Shown here one piece after another: positions 54,598 to 64,000 of a stretch of 64,000 nt of DNA. Origin of the DNA: Marisa cornuarietis (taxonomy: Eukaryota; Mollusca; Gastropoda; Architaenioglossa; Ampullariidae); contig SMMW01000042.1 in assembly GCA_004794655.1 (NCBI GenBank), forward strand, positions 2,671,001 to 2,735,000. The letters are read 5' to 3'. Under the pieces are notes generated by a model. The model did no database searches, had not been told where the DNA came from, and saw only the letters and a list, made by a program, of their open reading frames with translations. The translations under genes were made by a program, and so were the position numbers. Position 1 is the stretch's first letter; each line of letters starts with the position of its first letter.

Positions 54598-55090
54598 ATA
54601 ATAATAATAATGGGAACTTATAGTGCGCAGAATCACGAATAAGATGGATCGCACTCTCTGCGCAGAACAATTTGAGAAAAAGAAACATAACAACCAATTG
54701 ACAATGAGGTACACATCGGGACACTGAACAACATAAAGATGAGGTACAAGTCAGGAATAGTACTTTGTAAAAAGATATGTTTTAAGAGAGCGTTTGAATG
54801 CGGCCTTGGAAGTTGAGTGGCGAATGTGGTGTGGAAGAGAGGTCCACTGCTGAGCAGCACTGAGGGAGAACATCCGTTGTCCGTATGTGACTGTTTTAGT
54901 GATAGGGAAGGATAAAATGCGGGAGTCAGATGAGGATCGAAGGTCTCGGGCAGGAGTTTTGACAGACAAGATTTCGTTGAAGTAGCTGGGGGAGTGACTT
55001 TCGAAGAAACCATAGCAGAGAGTTGAAAGCTTGTAGTCTATTCTAGCTTTAACTGGTATCCAATGAAGAGAGCGAAGCAGTGGTGACATT
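54598..55090 (-). mobile_element. 5'-truncated CR1/L2-like LINE, minus strand
   Basis: Coding remains (55089-54751, open, 112 codons): MSPLLRSLHWIPVKARIDYK, LRSSSDSRILSFPITKTVTY and AFKRSLKTYLF, the C-terminus of CR1/L2-like ORF2. It is followed by a short 3'UTR with GTGCGCACTATAAG and an (ATT)n tail at 54611-54598. It is related to the copy at 43337-44998 but not the same subfamily. Confidence 0.85.
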
Positions 55091-56208
55091 CAAAATTATT
55101 TAAGTTTTTTTCTGACTTCATCACTTTAATCATCCAGCTCACGGCCAGCTAGGTTAGACTGGCTGAAAACCCTGTCGTACTGGCTACAGACATGTTGAAA
55201 ACCTTGTTTTATGGGGTAGGCACCAGGTGCACAGTCGTAGTGGCTGGATGCTAACGTACTGCAGTCAGCTAAAATGTTTATGACATGTGATATATGAAAT
55301 CAGGTCAGATTATTGCTAGGCTTAGCACTCAACCCCAGTCCTCTAGCTTAGTGTCTAGGCCGAGCAGTTGTGACTACTGTCTTTCGCCAAACAGTAGGCG
55401 GCCCACAGCGCTTCTCTCGCCGCCTAAATGGCTAGAGGCGGATTCGGAGGCTTCCACTAAACTGACTGAAATATGTAGTAAAGCGGCTAGTCAGCCTGAA
55501 TGGCTCAACTTTGGAGAAGTGTGTCATCGCAACAACCTCGGTACCGAGAAGTTTATGGGGCTATTGCTCGAGTAACATTAAACAAAAGTCTTAGACTGCA
55601 GACAGAGGGGTTTGTGAGACATCGGGAAGTAAGGGTTTGAATGTGCTCCACAGAACAACTCACCCCACAGCTGATCTGCTATTCACGTGCACTAGCAAGC
55701 AGCCGCACCTTCTTGTCTGTCTGCGCTGCGGTGCGTTGAGACAGCCTCCAAGAAACCCAGAGCAATGGAAAAAAAGAAATAATGCAGAAAAACATAAGGA
55801 TATACATTTGTACATTTTTTGTACACAAAATACACTTACAGTACACGAAAGATAATTTATTTCTCAGTCTTTAAAACACGCTCTGAGTTTTTTTCTTTTG
55901 TTTTCAACACTTACCACTGATCTGCTGAAAGATACGGAATGTATATTTAAATTAGAAATTGATATCCAAATCGCAGTTTGGGTGTGACTGTTCCTTCTAA
56001 ACCTTTTACAAAATAGTTCTTAATAAACGTTGCTTAAGTGCGTATGACCTTGAAATTTTTTTTATCTTATTGAACTCCATATATGGTTTATCTTGTCTAA
56101 CAGTTGACTCTACCGTTAAAAATTCACTTTAAATCTGTCTCCGGTAAGACAGTACAAGGTAGAATTTACCACATGTTATTTCAGAGAATGAATCCGTTAC
56201 GAATTCAC
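55091..56208. other. Intergenic; coding-like patch at 55290-55575
   Basis: A plus-strand frame of 93 codons (55294-55575) is richer in G+C and CpG than its flanks and reads QPQSSSLVSRPSSCDYCLSP, PPKWLEADSEASTKLTEICS and QPEWLNFGEVCHRNNLGTEK. Neither family nor splice signals could be assigned. It could be a transposon gag/ORF1 remnant or an exon. Confidence 0.3.
56201..56208 (+). repeat. 8-bp target-site duplication, left copy
   Basis: GAATTCAC here is repeated at 56543-56550, bracketing the foldback element. Confidence 0.7.
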
Positions 56209-56542
56209 GAATCCCAGACACTTAATCCCCAGACACTTAATCCCCGACACTTAATCCCCTAGACATTTAATCCCCAGACACTTAATCCTCAAAATGAAAT
56301 TTCAACTCAAGAAATTATGAAGTGAATGAAAAATTTAATTGTGAACTAAATGAAATATTTAATTCAAATTCAAATAATTATTTTCATGTAAACATCAAAA
56401 TACGTTTGACAATTAAAATAATACTTAACTTCAACATTTATAACATTGGGGGCATTTTTGAGGATTAAGTGTCTGGGGATTAAGTGTCTAGGAGATTAAG
56501 TGTCGGGGATTAAGTGTATGGGGATTAAGTGTCCGGTCACCC
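56209..56542. mobile_element. Foldback element built of GACACTTAATCCC units
   Basis: The left arm (about 56209-56295) is five near-copies of GACACTTAATCCCC. The right arm (56455-56542) is the reverse complement with the same unit order, including the variant CCTAGACA and a terminal CCTCAAAA. About 160 bp of AT-rich spacer lies between. With 8-bp flanking duplications this looks like a non-autonomous DNA transposon of a type that makes 8-bp duplications (hAT-like among others). Confidence 0.8.
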
Positions 56543-56550
56543 GAATTCAC
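56543..56550 (+). repeat. 8-bp target-site duplication, right copy
   Basis: GAATTCAC, identical to 56201-56208, directly after CCGGTCACCC of the right arm. Confidence 0.7.
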
Positions 56551-57115
56551 AATCACCAAGTCAAGGTTATTATTAAGAAGAAATGTGTTGATGGGACCGT
56601 GCACAAGAACTGGAACGGTAAAAACGAAGGCGGCGATGGACAAGGCAGTCACAAGAAATATCATATATGAGGCTTTCCTCTCAGCACCTGGTAGTGATTG
56701 GTCGCAAGTCTCTTGGGGGCATTTTTTAAAAACCGATATCATCAGGAAGCGCACAATGATCATTTAAAAACAACCAGTAACGTAAACAGGGCATGGTACC
56801 CCAGGACCAGATCGACTGACGACAGCACATAGCCCATGAAAAAAGATGTCAAAGTCATTCCTGAACTTGCAGACGGAAGAGATCTTCTCGAGACCATGTG
56901 AGAGAGGGTGCTGCAAAGCTGATTGAAATGTGAGAGTACAGAAGGAAAAGCATCAGTGTTGTCACAGAGATGGCGACGAATGAACACTTGGGAGTGCAGA
57001 GAATGCTGAGATCACTGTAACTGTTCTCCGTGACATAAATTTCATCTTTTTTTATCTTACAAAAAGCAGAGTAGAATCGTGGGAGAAAGCAGTCAAACAG
57101 GGGTAACACTAACAC
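56551..57115 (-). pseudogene. Possible decayed seven-helix receptor fragment
   Basis: Minus-strand frames at 57115-56855, 56987-56760 and 56763-56551 each contain one hydrophobic segment (FVAISVTTLMLFLLYSHISI; YVLSSVDLVLGYHALFTLLV; SYMIFLVTALSIAAFVFTVP). The last is preceded by a polar region and AERKA, as in the loop-3/TM6 border of rhodopsin-like receptors. The frames are shifted against each other, so if this is a receptor it is broken. The TM6 proline motif and DRY box were not found; the assignment is weak. Confidence 0.25.
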
Positions 57116-60100
57116 TAGACCTCAAGATGACTGTCAGCAACAGGAAAATAGCCTGGATATCTGTCCTCTTTCAGCACAGCGTGATATAATTTGTCAGCAC
57201 AACACAGCTCAGTAATTAATTTTGTTTGCTTAATTGTTTGTGTTTTTGTCAAAATTCAAGCAAGGCAAACTTTATCTAGTAGTACAGATTTGTTTAAAAT
57301 TGTTATCCATTTAGTCTGGAAAGTGGCTGCTTCTGATGAAGATTTACTAGGTTTAATGGATAAATATGCACCCACACTGCACGCTACTTACAAGGTATTA
57401 AAATAAGAAAAAGAATGAAAATTAGTGCACAGTTCCACTTTTTGATATTTTAGGAAAAAGTCCACTATCACACATATGCACGCATATTGACTTACATTTC
57501 TCTACGCTTTACAAAAAGTGCCGATAAAAATTTGTTCATAAATAGAAAGCAAATCAATCAATAAAAAGAGAGAGAGAGAGTTACAAATGATGCAAGTCGT
57601 ACAACAAATATTCCTAAAACTGAACTTAAAATAAAGAAAGAATTCTAACCGATAAAAGGAAGAACAAATAAACTTGTTTCGAAAACGTAAATATGCTCGC
57701 ATCTTTTGATGTGTCAAAACTCTGGAACCCTTTTTCCATTGGAAAGGTGCTAAGTGTGAGGCATGCATCTGTAGCACGTATTTTTGTAGGAAATAGTAAC
57801 TTCAGATGAGTTCGGTTTGCATACTATTAATTACTGTTCTGTTGTATGATTTTATTGCATTCTTACGTTGTTGATTTTTTATGTGCTCTTGAGATCTGTT
57901 TCAATCTCTAAATTTTTATATTCATATTATTATTTAATCCGATCAGTTAATTCTTGCATGAGTGTTTGCCGCACTCACGTCTGTGTGATGTGCTATGAAG
58001 TTGATATTTTTCTCAATGAATGCTTTCGTGCTCACATTAAAGGTTGCCCCAGTTTATAACAGCTTTATGACTGTCTCTTTACAAAATACATAGAAAAGAT
58101 TGTAATAGAAAATATATGACTCACTTTCTTTTTATAAAATATGTAGAAAATATTGTTAACTTCGAAAATCTGCAGTGAAGACATCCGTAGTTTGTGCCGA
58201 AGAAAATTGGACTGGAACTATCTGCTCGCGCTTACTTTATGAAAAGGCTAATACTTTGCACCTACCACTAGCCACTCAGCACAATGTACTAAAAATGATG
58301 ACCTGACCCTCATTTCTGCCAAAAGCGGGAGAAGAAGCCGCGGCGACCCCATCCAAAGAACCACACATGAAGAAAAAGCATCCAAACCCCATAAAAACAT
58401 TGTGCGGGTCGATTGTCATACAATTAGGCAGCCTAAGAAGCCAGCGTATGCGGGAGGAATTTTAAAACCTTTCATTACCTTGACTTCATAGAAAGGGAAT
58501 CAAGTTAGCCATGCAATAGCTATCTTTTGAATGAAACGATCTGAAATGCATAGGAGACGCTTAACGAAGAAGAAGGTTACAGCGGGCATTGTGATGATGT
58601 TAGGACAGTGCAGTGGTATGAGGAAGGTGTATCGGTGTAAGGACATTGCAGTAATATAAGGGCACTTGAACAACACAACGAGACTGCAATGATAGAAGGT
58701 TACTGTAACAGGTATGACAACGTCAGGATCACTTTCAGGATGGAGAAAGACTGAAACGATGTAAGGTCAGCGTCAAGATTTAAGGACGTTGTGAAGATGT
58801 CGTGATAGCAACACACTCCGGTGTATGTGGTCATCCCAGGCTATTTCCCGAGTTTTCACGCAAAAAGGCGCAGAAAGAGAGACGCTTACGTGCTGCATGT
58901 TGATAATTGTTTTCTCCTGTCACTCCACCGTACGCTTCTACCTCTTGTTCTCCTAAATCTGTATTTGCTTTCGACCTTTTTGAAGTCAGTCAAGTTGGGT
59001 TTTCCAGGCTCTTTCCCCTCACTCTCCCTGTGTGAAACCATGTACTCAAAAGTACGCCATTGAGGTGTAGTCTTTTTTCTTTCTCAATGCAATCACCAAA
59101 TTTGATCACTGACCGAATGGTTGATAGGTGGGAGGATTTCTGTGTACACGTGTACGAGTTGTGTGGTTGAGAAACGGGTGCGTGAATAAATAGTGGAGAA
59201 CGAGAGTTCTCATACTTATTATCTGCATGGATTTTAGTTAGCATATTGAAAAAGAGACTTTAAAAAAAGCTGCAAGTTACACATTATACTAAAGTTAGAG
59301 CGTAATTTAAACTTTGAAGGCTAAACATCTAATCTTAGTATCCACGACTTGCAGAATGTCATGCAGTATCCAGCAGCTAGAGCGAAGTAGATTTGCAAGA
59401 GCCACGTTGCCGTGAAAGCAGCCAGGACCACGCAGTAGTTATAACAGCAGCAGGCGAGCTCTCATACTTTTTGATCGATTCCTGCACGATTCACCAAACT
59501 GAAGGACGTTTGTGTCCCTGGAAAGTGTGACTGACCTGATGACTGTTACATGACGACACCAGCATCCCGTTGGCATGCAACGTTTTCCATGTGACTGTGT
59601 AGTATTCTCATGCAACTCGTCGCCCAAAGCAATGTCGGCTACTCTGAGCACTTGAATAAGAGATTACCCATAGCGTAGAATTCTCATGCTAACTCCTCCA
59701 AAATGAATGGTCAAACACCCTCCATGCTCAAGACAGCAGTGAGCTTAGACAGGTTAACATCTAGGTAAGTAGACAACTAGGTAACGTAGATAACAAAGCT
59801 TGCTAACCATCAATTTACTTTTGGGCTTTTAACATCTTATAGACAGCAGTAGGTTAATTTGCTGTATCATCTCCTATACGTCTGACTAAAATATGCTGAA
59901 GTCACTAAACACATCTGCTAATTTTTGTTTGCACTTGTCATTAGCTTACCCGTAAGTTATAGCTAAAGCCCATCACATTCAACAGATCAGAAAGGGGAAA
60001 AAGGCGGTTGAAACTGACAGGCTTGAAGTAGTCAACAAATGTAGCATTTACACAGTCAAATATTTACCGCTACGAAGTAGTCGAGATTAATCCTCATTTA

Positions 60101-60187
60101 TAAAGTATCAAATATATATTGGACATACAAAATATCAAAAATGTGCTTCCATGTACAAAGGAAAATGACGTTCGCGTCATAAGTGCA
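57116..60187. other. Intergenic, no gene recognised
   Basis: AT-rich sequence with a GA run (57569-57582). A hydrophobic minus-strand segment at about 59445-59345 (YCVVLAAFTATWLLQIYFAL) has no convincing splice or start context. Confidence 0.35.
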
Positions 60188-60458
60188 GTATAGGTATGAT
60201 ATGAGTGTGTTCACATGCAGTATAGCTCTGATATGACTGTTCACATGCAGTATAGCTCTGATATGACTGTGTTCATATGTGTTATAGGTCGGATATGACT
60301 GTGTTCACATTCAGTATAGCTCGGTTATGTTCACATCAATATGTTCACACGCAGTATGGCTATATCATGGCCGTGTTCATATGTAGTATAGCGCTGTCAT
60401 GACTGTGTCCATACACAGTATAGCTCTGCCATGACTGCGATCACATGCAGTATTAGTT
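60188..60458 (+). repeat. Minisatellite, about 32-38-bp unit, 7-8 degenerate copies
   Basis: Repeated words GTTCACATGCAGTATAGCTC and TGATATGACTGTG recur with small changes and some unit-length variation. Not a CRISPR: no constant repeats with unrelated spacers. Confidence 0.85.
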
Positions 60459-60989
60459 CCGCGGAAGCTGACTACTGCAATACAATCGCAGGCATGGTTG
60501 GTTCTCACTCCGTCATTCAACCCCCCCCCCTTCCCCTCAAAAAAAAATCCACCCATATTCCAAGGGAAATAATCAGACTCTAGTGAGCCAGCGTGAAGTA
60601 GCCACAAGTGTGAGCACTCCACATTTTAGAGAGGCAGAGAGAAAGAGGAGGGCGAGAAAGCGCGTGCTGGCGCGTCAATCTGCGCCGTGGAAGGCGAGCG
60701 ACGACAGCTGCAGAAAGTGTTGTAGCAATCTCTACCACCGCCTGTCGCTGCATCATTCTACGTGGGCTCGTGCGGCGGTTACTTCACTTGTGAACACTTC
60801 ACACTTGCAAGTCCTGCTGTGTTATAGGTACTGGCTAATGCAGACTGCTAGATGAAAAGAAGACTGAAAGTAATAAAACAGTCATAATGATAAATAATCA
60901 ACAAAATTGCCTCCGCTGATAAGAAACCTAATACTGACTTTTGGAAATAAACAACTTTAGAGGAACTTTCCTTGATTAGGCGCACTTAC

Positions 60990-61186
60990 GAGTAACTTCG
61001 GTACAGACACTTCACATCTTCGGATTTGCTGTCTACAATCTTGTCGCCATCCGACGCAATGCACATGTTGGTGACTGCGCGCACTTGGGCTTGTGTCAAA
61101 GAGAGACGAGCAAGAAGCTCACAGCCAGAGAGCTGGACGTTCTGATTTCTCTGTCCAAGCCACAGGTACTCCAGCAAAGTACGGAC
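60990..61186 (-). CDS. Internal exon of an unidentified minus-strand gene
   Basis: On the minus strand an acceptor (GCCTTAG|GTCCGT, phase 0) and a strong donor (TTACTC|GTAAGT, phase 2) bracket a 197-nt open exon: VRTLLEYLWLGQRNQNVQLS, GCELLARLSLTQAQVRAVTN, MCIASDGDKIVDSKSEDVKC and LYRSYS. The leucine pattern with NVQLSGCELLARLS resembles a helical ARM/HEAT repeat. In-frame stops occur directly upstream of the acceptor, which supports an exon border. The family is not recognised and partner exons were not found in the window. Confidence 0.5.
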
Positions 61187-62225
61187 CTAAGGCCTGCTCT
61201 CTACCAAAGAGGTAAATGTTGCAGATATGAACTCCTTATTGAATCAAGATAAATATTGTCACTGACATACGCTGTTGTAGTTCGCAGCGCTCAACAACCT
61301 TTTCTTTGTTGTTCCTCGTGGAGAATTTACTGTTTGTGGCTTTCTATGTACTATTCACCCATAATAGTGAAGTCAGCTTCATGTTGAATCTCTTACACTA
61401 AAAGCATAGTTTGATACACTGTCTTGGTATTATTTATATTCGTTATATTCAGTCATCATTTTTGGCATTTTGAACGTCTATTAGCTGTTTCCCTGTGTTT
61501 ATTCTCATTTTTCTGACACTGTCAACGACTTTACTTCTTGTGTTGCTGTCCTCCAGTTTTGAGTCAATGTCTATTACTACCTACACCTGGATATTCAGTT
61601 CAGACAGGTAAGGTCAGGTATAGATTGTTCTTCTCGGTACTGGATTAGTTGTATTTATTTGACCTTTTCCTAAGAAGTGAAAAATAGACATGAACACACA
61701 AAAAACATGTATGCGACTATCACGGCCTGCATCTTTCGTGTTTTGAGAGCTTCAATGTACCTTAACAAATGTTTATTCACAGAAATACTTAGCACTGATT
61801 GTGGACACGCTATGCAATTGTTGGGTCCGAGCTCTACAGTGACAAGCATGCGCACCACTAACATGGTTAACATGTTGTGGAGAAAAAAAGACTGGTTTGT
61901 TATAACGGGAATAAGAACAATGAGCCACTTGAGCAGCTCAGCGATGTAGACTCGAAACTGATATTTTTGTTCCCTGTAATAGTCATTTCAGATGACTGCA
62001 GACAAATCTATCCATCATTGTTCCAAAAAGTTTTACTTCTAATGACTTTCGCGTCACTTGTGTACACGTGTACATGTAACAGTATTTTTACTTTCTGAGG
62101 CAGCCTGTTCGTTTGATGAAAATTACAAAATTAAGGCAGATATCTGGCTTTGTTCATTTGAATTGCGTGTATTATTAACACGACTACAGAATTATCTCGA
62201 AAACCACCGACGTTTCGCAAACAAA
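61187..62225. other. Intergenic or intron, nothing recognised
   Basis: It probably lies upstream of, or in an intron of, the minus-strand gene with the exon at 60990-61186. No second exon was found. Confidence 0.35.
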
Positions 62226-62560
62226 ATGGCCGCCAGCGCCTGTGTGGATACTAATTTTGGCCCCACTAATGACGGTGCTTTCCGGTCCGTGTCTGGCCAA
62301 AGCTGTATCTGTCAATAGCAGAGCTCGGCACAGGCCCACAACTGCATGCACTTCCACGCTTTTAGGGCGGCTAGTAAAGGTTGTCGGTGATGGAGAAAAG
62401 GAACTTCAGACACTTTCCCTGATTGCACCATCCAGACGTTTGGGCAGACAGAACCCAAAGGCGGCATTTCCTCCAAAAAGCGATCGACTAGCACGTGCAG
62501 CCGAGCATACTGTGAGGAGACTATGTGGAACTAGCACTCCACGAAACTTACCTTTCTAGT
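62226..62560 (+). other. GC-richer coding-like patch with ATGGCCGCC start
   Basis: AAAATGGCCGCCAGC at 62223-62237 is an ideal start context and also fits the YY1 promoter/5'UTR motif. That frame stops after 30 codons. An overlapping frame from 62242 has 105 codons and a signal-like start (MWILILAPLMTVLSGPCLAK). Which, if either, is translated is unknown. It may equally be the first exon and promoter of a gene whose exons lie outside the window. Confidence 0.3.
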
Positions 62561-63384
62561 GCCGTAGTTATGAAGCGAGGGCAATTGTTTCCCTGGGAAG
62601 TCAAGGAAAAGTGTTTTCTTTTCGTAGGTACAACGCAATCCCCAGACCCCCTGAGTGAATAATAATAATAATAATTTTTTTTCTTCCGTTTTGGGAGGCC
62701 ATCTGGCCAATATTAACTTTGGGCGGCTGTATATAAAGATAATTTCTTTTGTATTAAGGCTCTACAATATAATAAAACAAGATTTCGGTATTCTACATCG
62801 CGCATTCTGTTATATATAGAGAAATTTAAATGGGTACAGTACCCTTTAGGTTCTTTGCACACAATGTGAACCTTTAAAGGGTATGGGAATCGATGGTAGA
62901 AAAGTGGAATGTATCTGTTACGTAGAGGTTAATATTTAGGACATATTTAGAAAGTGGTACAGGTCTTCCACACAGCTCACATTTAGGATTAATACTAGTT
63001 CGGTTAAAACGAATGATAAACATTACCTCAAACATCTTAGAAGACACAATGCACGCCGGTGTTCATATACTAGCAACTGGTTTATATATGGTGCTCTAAG
63101 TCGGGGTGACAATCACAATATTCAGGAAAAGGAAAAGACAATAATGAACCGGACCGTTTTTAACGGAAACAATCCATGCATCTTTCTTTCTCGATGGTTA
63201 TGAACAAGGGAAGCGTACCAACCATCTTCATGTCCCGTATATATATATATACACACACAAAGCCATGATTACACAGTAATACTCTATCCTGACAGGCCCG
63301 TTTGAATCTGTCAGCCTTATCTTGCAACTACCTCGTTTGGTAGCATTGCATTGGGTGTGTGTTTTCTGATGCACCAGTATTTTA
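62561..63384. other. Intergenic, simple repeats only
   Basis: An (AAT)n run then T-run is at 62658-62684, and (TA)n(CA)n at 63238-63259. No coding signal. Confidence 0.4.
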
Positions 63385-64000
63385 TAATTCATATAAATGA
63401 GCACATTAGAATAAAGAATCTGCCACATTCGCCTAAGGCAATGTCATATTTAACTTTATTGTCTATATTTAGAAATAACGCACAAACCTTTACCTGTACT
63501 TTCTCTCTATCCTCGCATTGTGTCCATCCGCAAATTTCAGACCCATATAGAAGAATAGGTTTTATCTTCATATCAAATATTTTGAAGATTGTGTTTGCTG
63601 GGGTGTTCTTTAATCTAAAATATAGTTTCCTGATTCCTGCAAAGGCTTTTAATGCTTTTCCAGATAAAACGTCTGTTCTTTAGCACACCAACTTGAGGTG
63701 AAGATAATACCTAAATATTTGTAACAAGGCTACGCAGTCATTTGCTTTTTAACGTAGTACCATTTTGACAATACTCGATAAAACCAGTATTTACTAATAT
63801 TTTTGTTTTATTCATGTTAACTGTAACATCGTTTGTTACAAAACATTTATAAACAATTTTATGTTATAGGCCTACAAGGGAGTCAGTAGTAATGACAATG
63901 TCATCAGCGTATATCGAGCGTGAGATGTCCAGTGGATCTGCAAAAACGTCAATACCACGTGCTCCACATAATGTTAAGTCTGACCAAAATTCAGATAGTA
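63385..64000 (-). mobile_element. Non-LTR retrotransposon relic, off right edge
   Basis: Reading down from 64000 on the minus strand: LSEFWSDLTLCGARGIDVFA then SIYADDIVITTDS (RT motif C near 63915), a broken motif D (NMNKTKILVNTG), and, after shifts, LSGKALKAFAGIRKLYFRLK (63675-63615), MKIKPILLYGSEICGWTQCE and YDIALGECGRFF (63571-63400). IKPILLYGSEIWG-like sequence is the conserved RT thumb of another LINE lineage, different from the CR1/L2-like and RTE-like copies in the window. Several stops and shifts show it is dead. Confidence 0.85.

Noticed and set aside
60188..60458. CRISPR-like array
   Set aside because: The units are degenerate tandem copies without distinct spacers, and the context is eukaryotic.

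Overview
This is a eukaryotic genome window. It is AT-rich, has long introns with GT..AG borders, and is crowded with non-LTR retrotransposon remains that end in (ATT)n tails. The LINE types, the many copies of one short 3' tail and the small EGF-module receptor fit a lophotrochozoan, most likely a gastropod mollusc. That placement is inference; nothing here names a species.

Two host genes can be assembled exon by exon with every splice phase agreeing. (1) A 14-exon plus-strand gene (13101-31116, 632 codons plus stop, first exon or exons missing upstream) encodes a divergent SLC6-type membrane protein. Fold landmarks are kept, but the residues that normally bind sodium in TM1 and TM8 appear lost. 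Its tail is proline-rich and ends in a possible PDZ ligand. (2) A 5-exon plus-strand gene (45528-51205, 165 aa) encodes a small type I membrane protein with a signal peptide, two cysteine-rich EGF-like modules of the multiple-EGF/scavenger type, one transmembrane helix and a very short tail. A single convincing minus-strand exon (60990-61186) belongs to a third, unidentified gene. A decayed receptor-like stretch (56550-57115, minus) and coding-like patches at 55290-55575 and 62226-62560 are much weaker.

Mobile DNA by region: a CR1/L2-like LINE (1-2078, minus, running off the left edge); a scrap of the same family (3555-3850); a 5'-truncated RNase H-bearing LINE with an intact 528-codon frame and a 13-bp target duplication (4207-6492); LINE copies inside SLC6 intron 12 (26270-29775), including a nested insertion and a tail-to-tail pair; an RTE-like LINE with a 13-bp target duplication (36209-37502); a tRNA-derived SINE relic (about 39950-40231) abutting a TTAA-flanked inverted-repeat element (40236-40752); another CR1/L2-like LINE (43337-44998, minus) ending in a 30-bp palindrome; a LINE endonuclease fragment interrupted by a second copy of the nested insertion (49130-50650); a truncated LINE (54598-55090, minus); a foldback element with an 8-bp target duplication (56209-56542); and a LINE relic running off the right edge (63385-64000, minus).

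The rest is AT-rich intron or intergenic DNA with microsatellites and a minisatellite (60188-60458). No rRNA, intact tRNA, CRISPR array or bacterial-type operon was seen. The strongest leads are the SLC6-like protein without its sodium sites, the (GT)n 3' splice site of its frame-neutral exon 2, and the shared LINE tail that links different element families.
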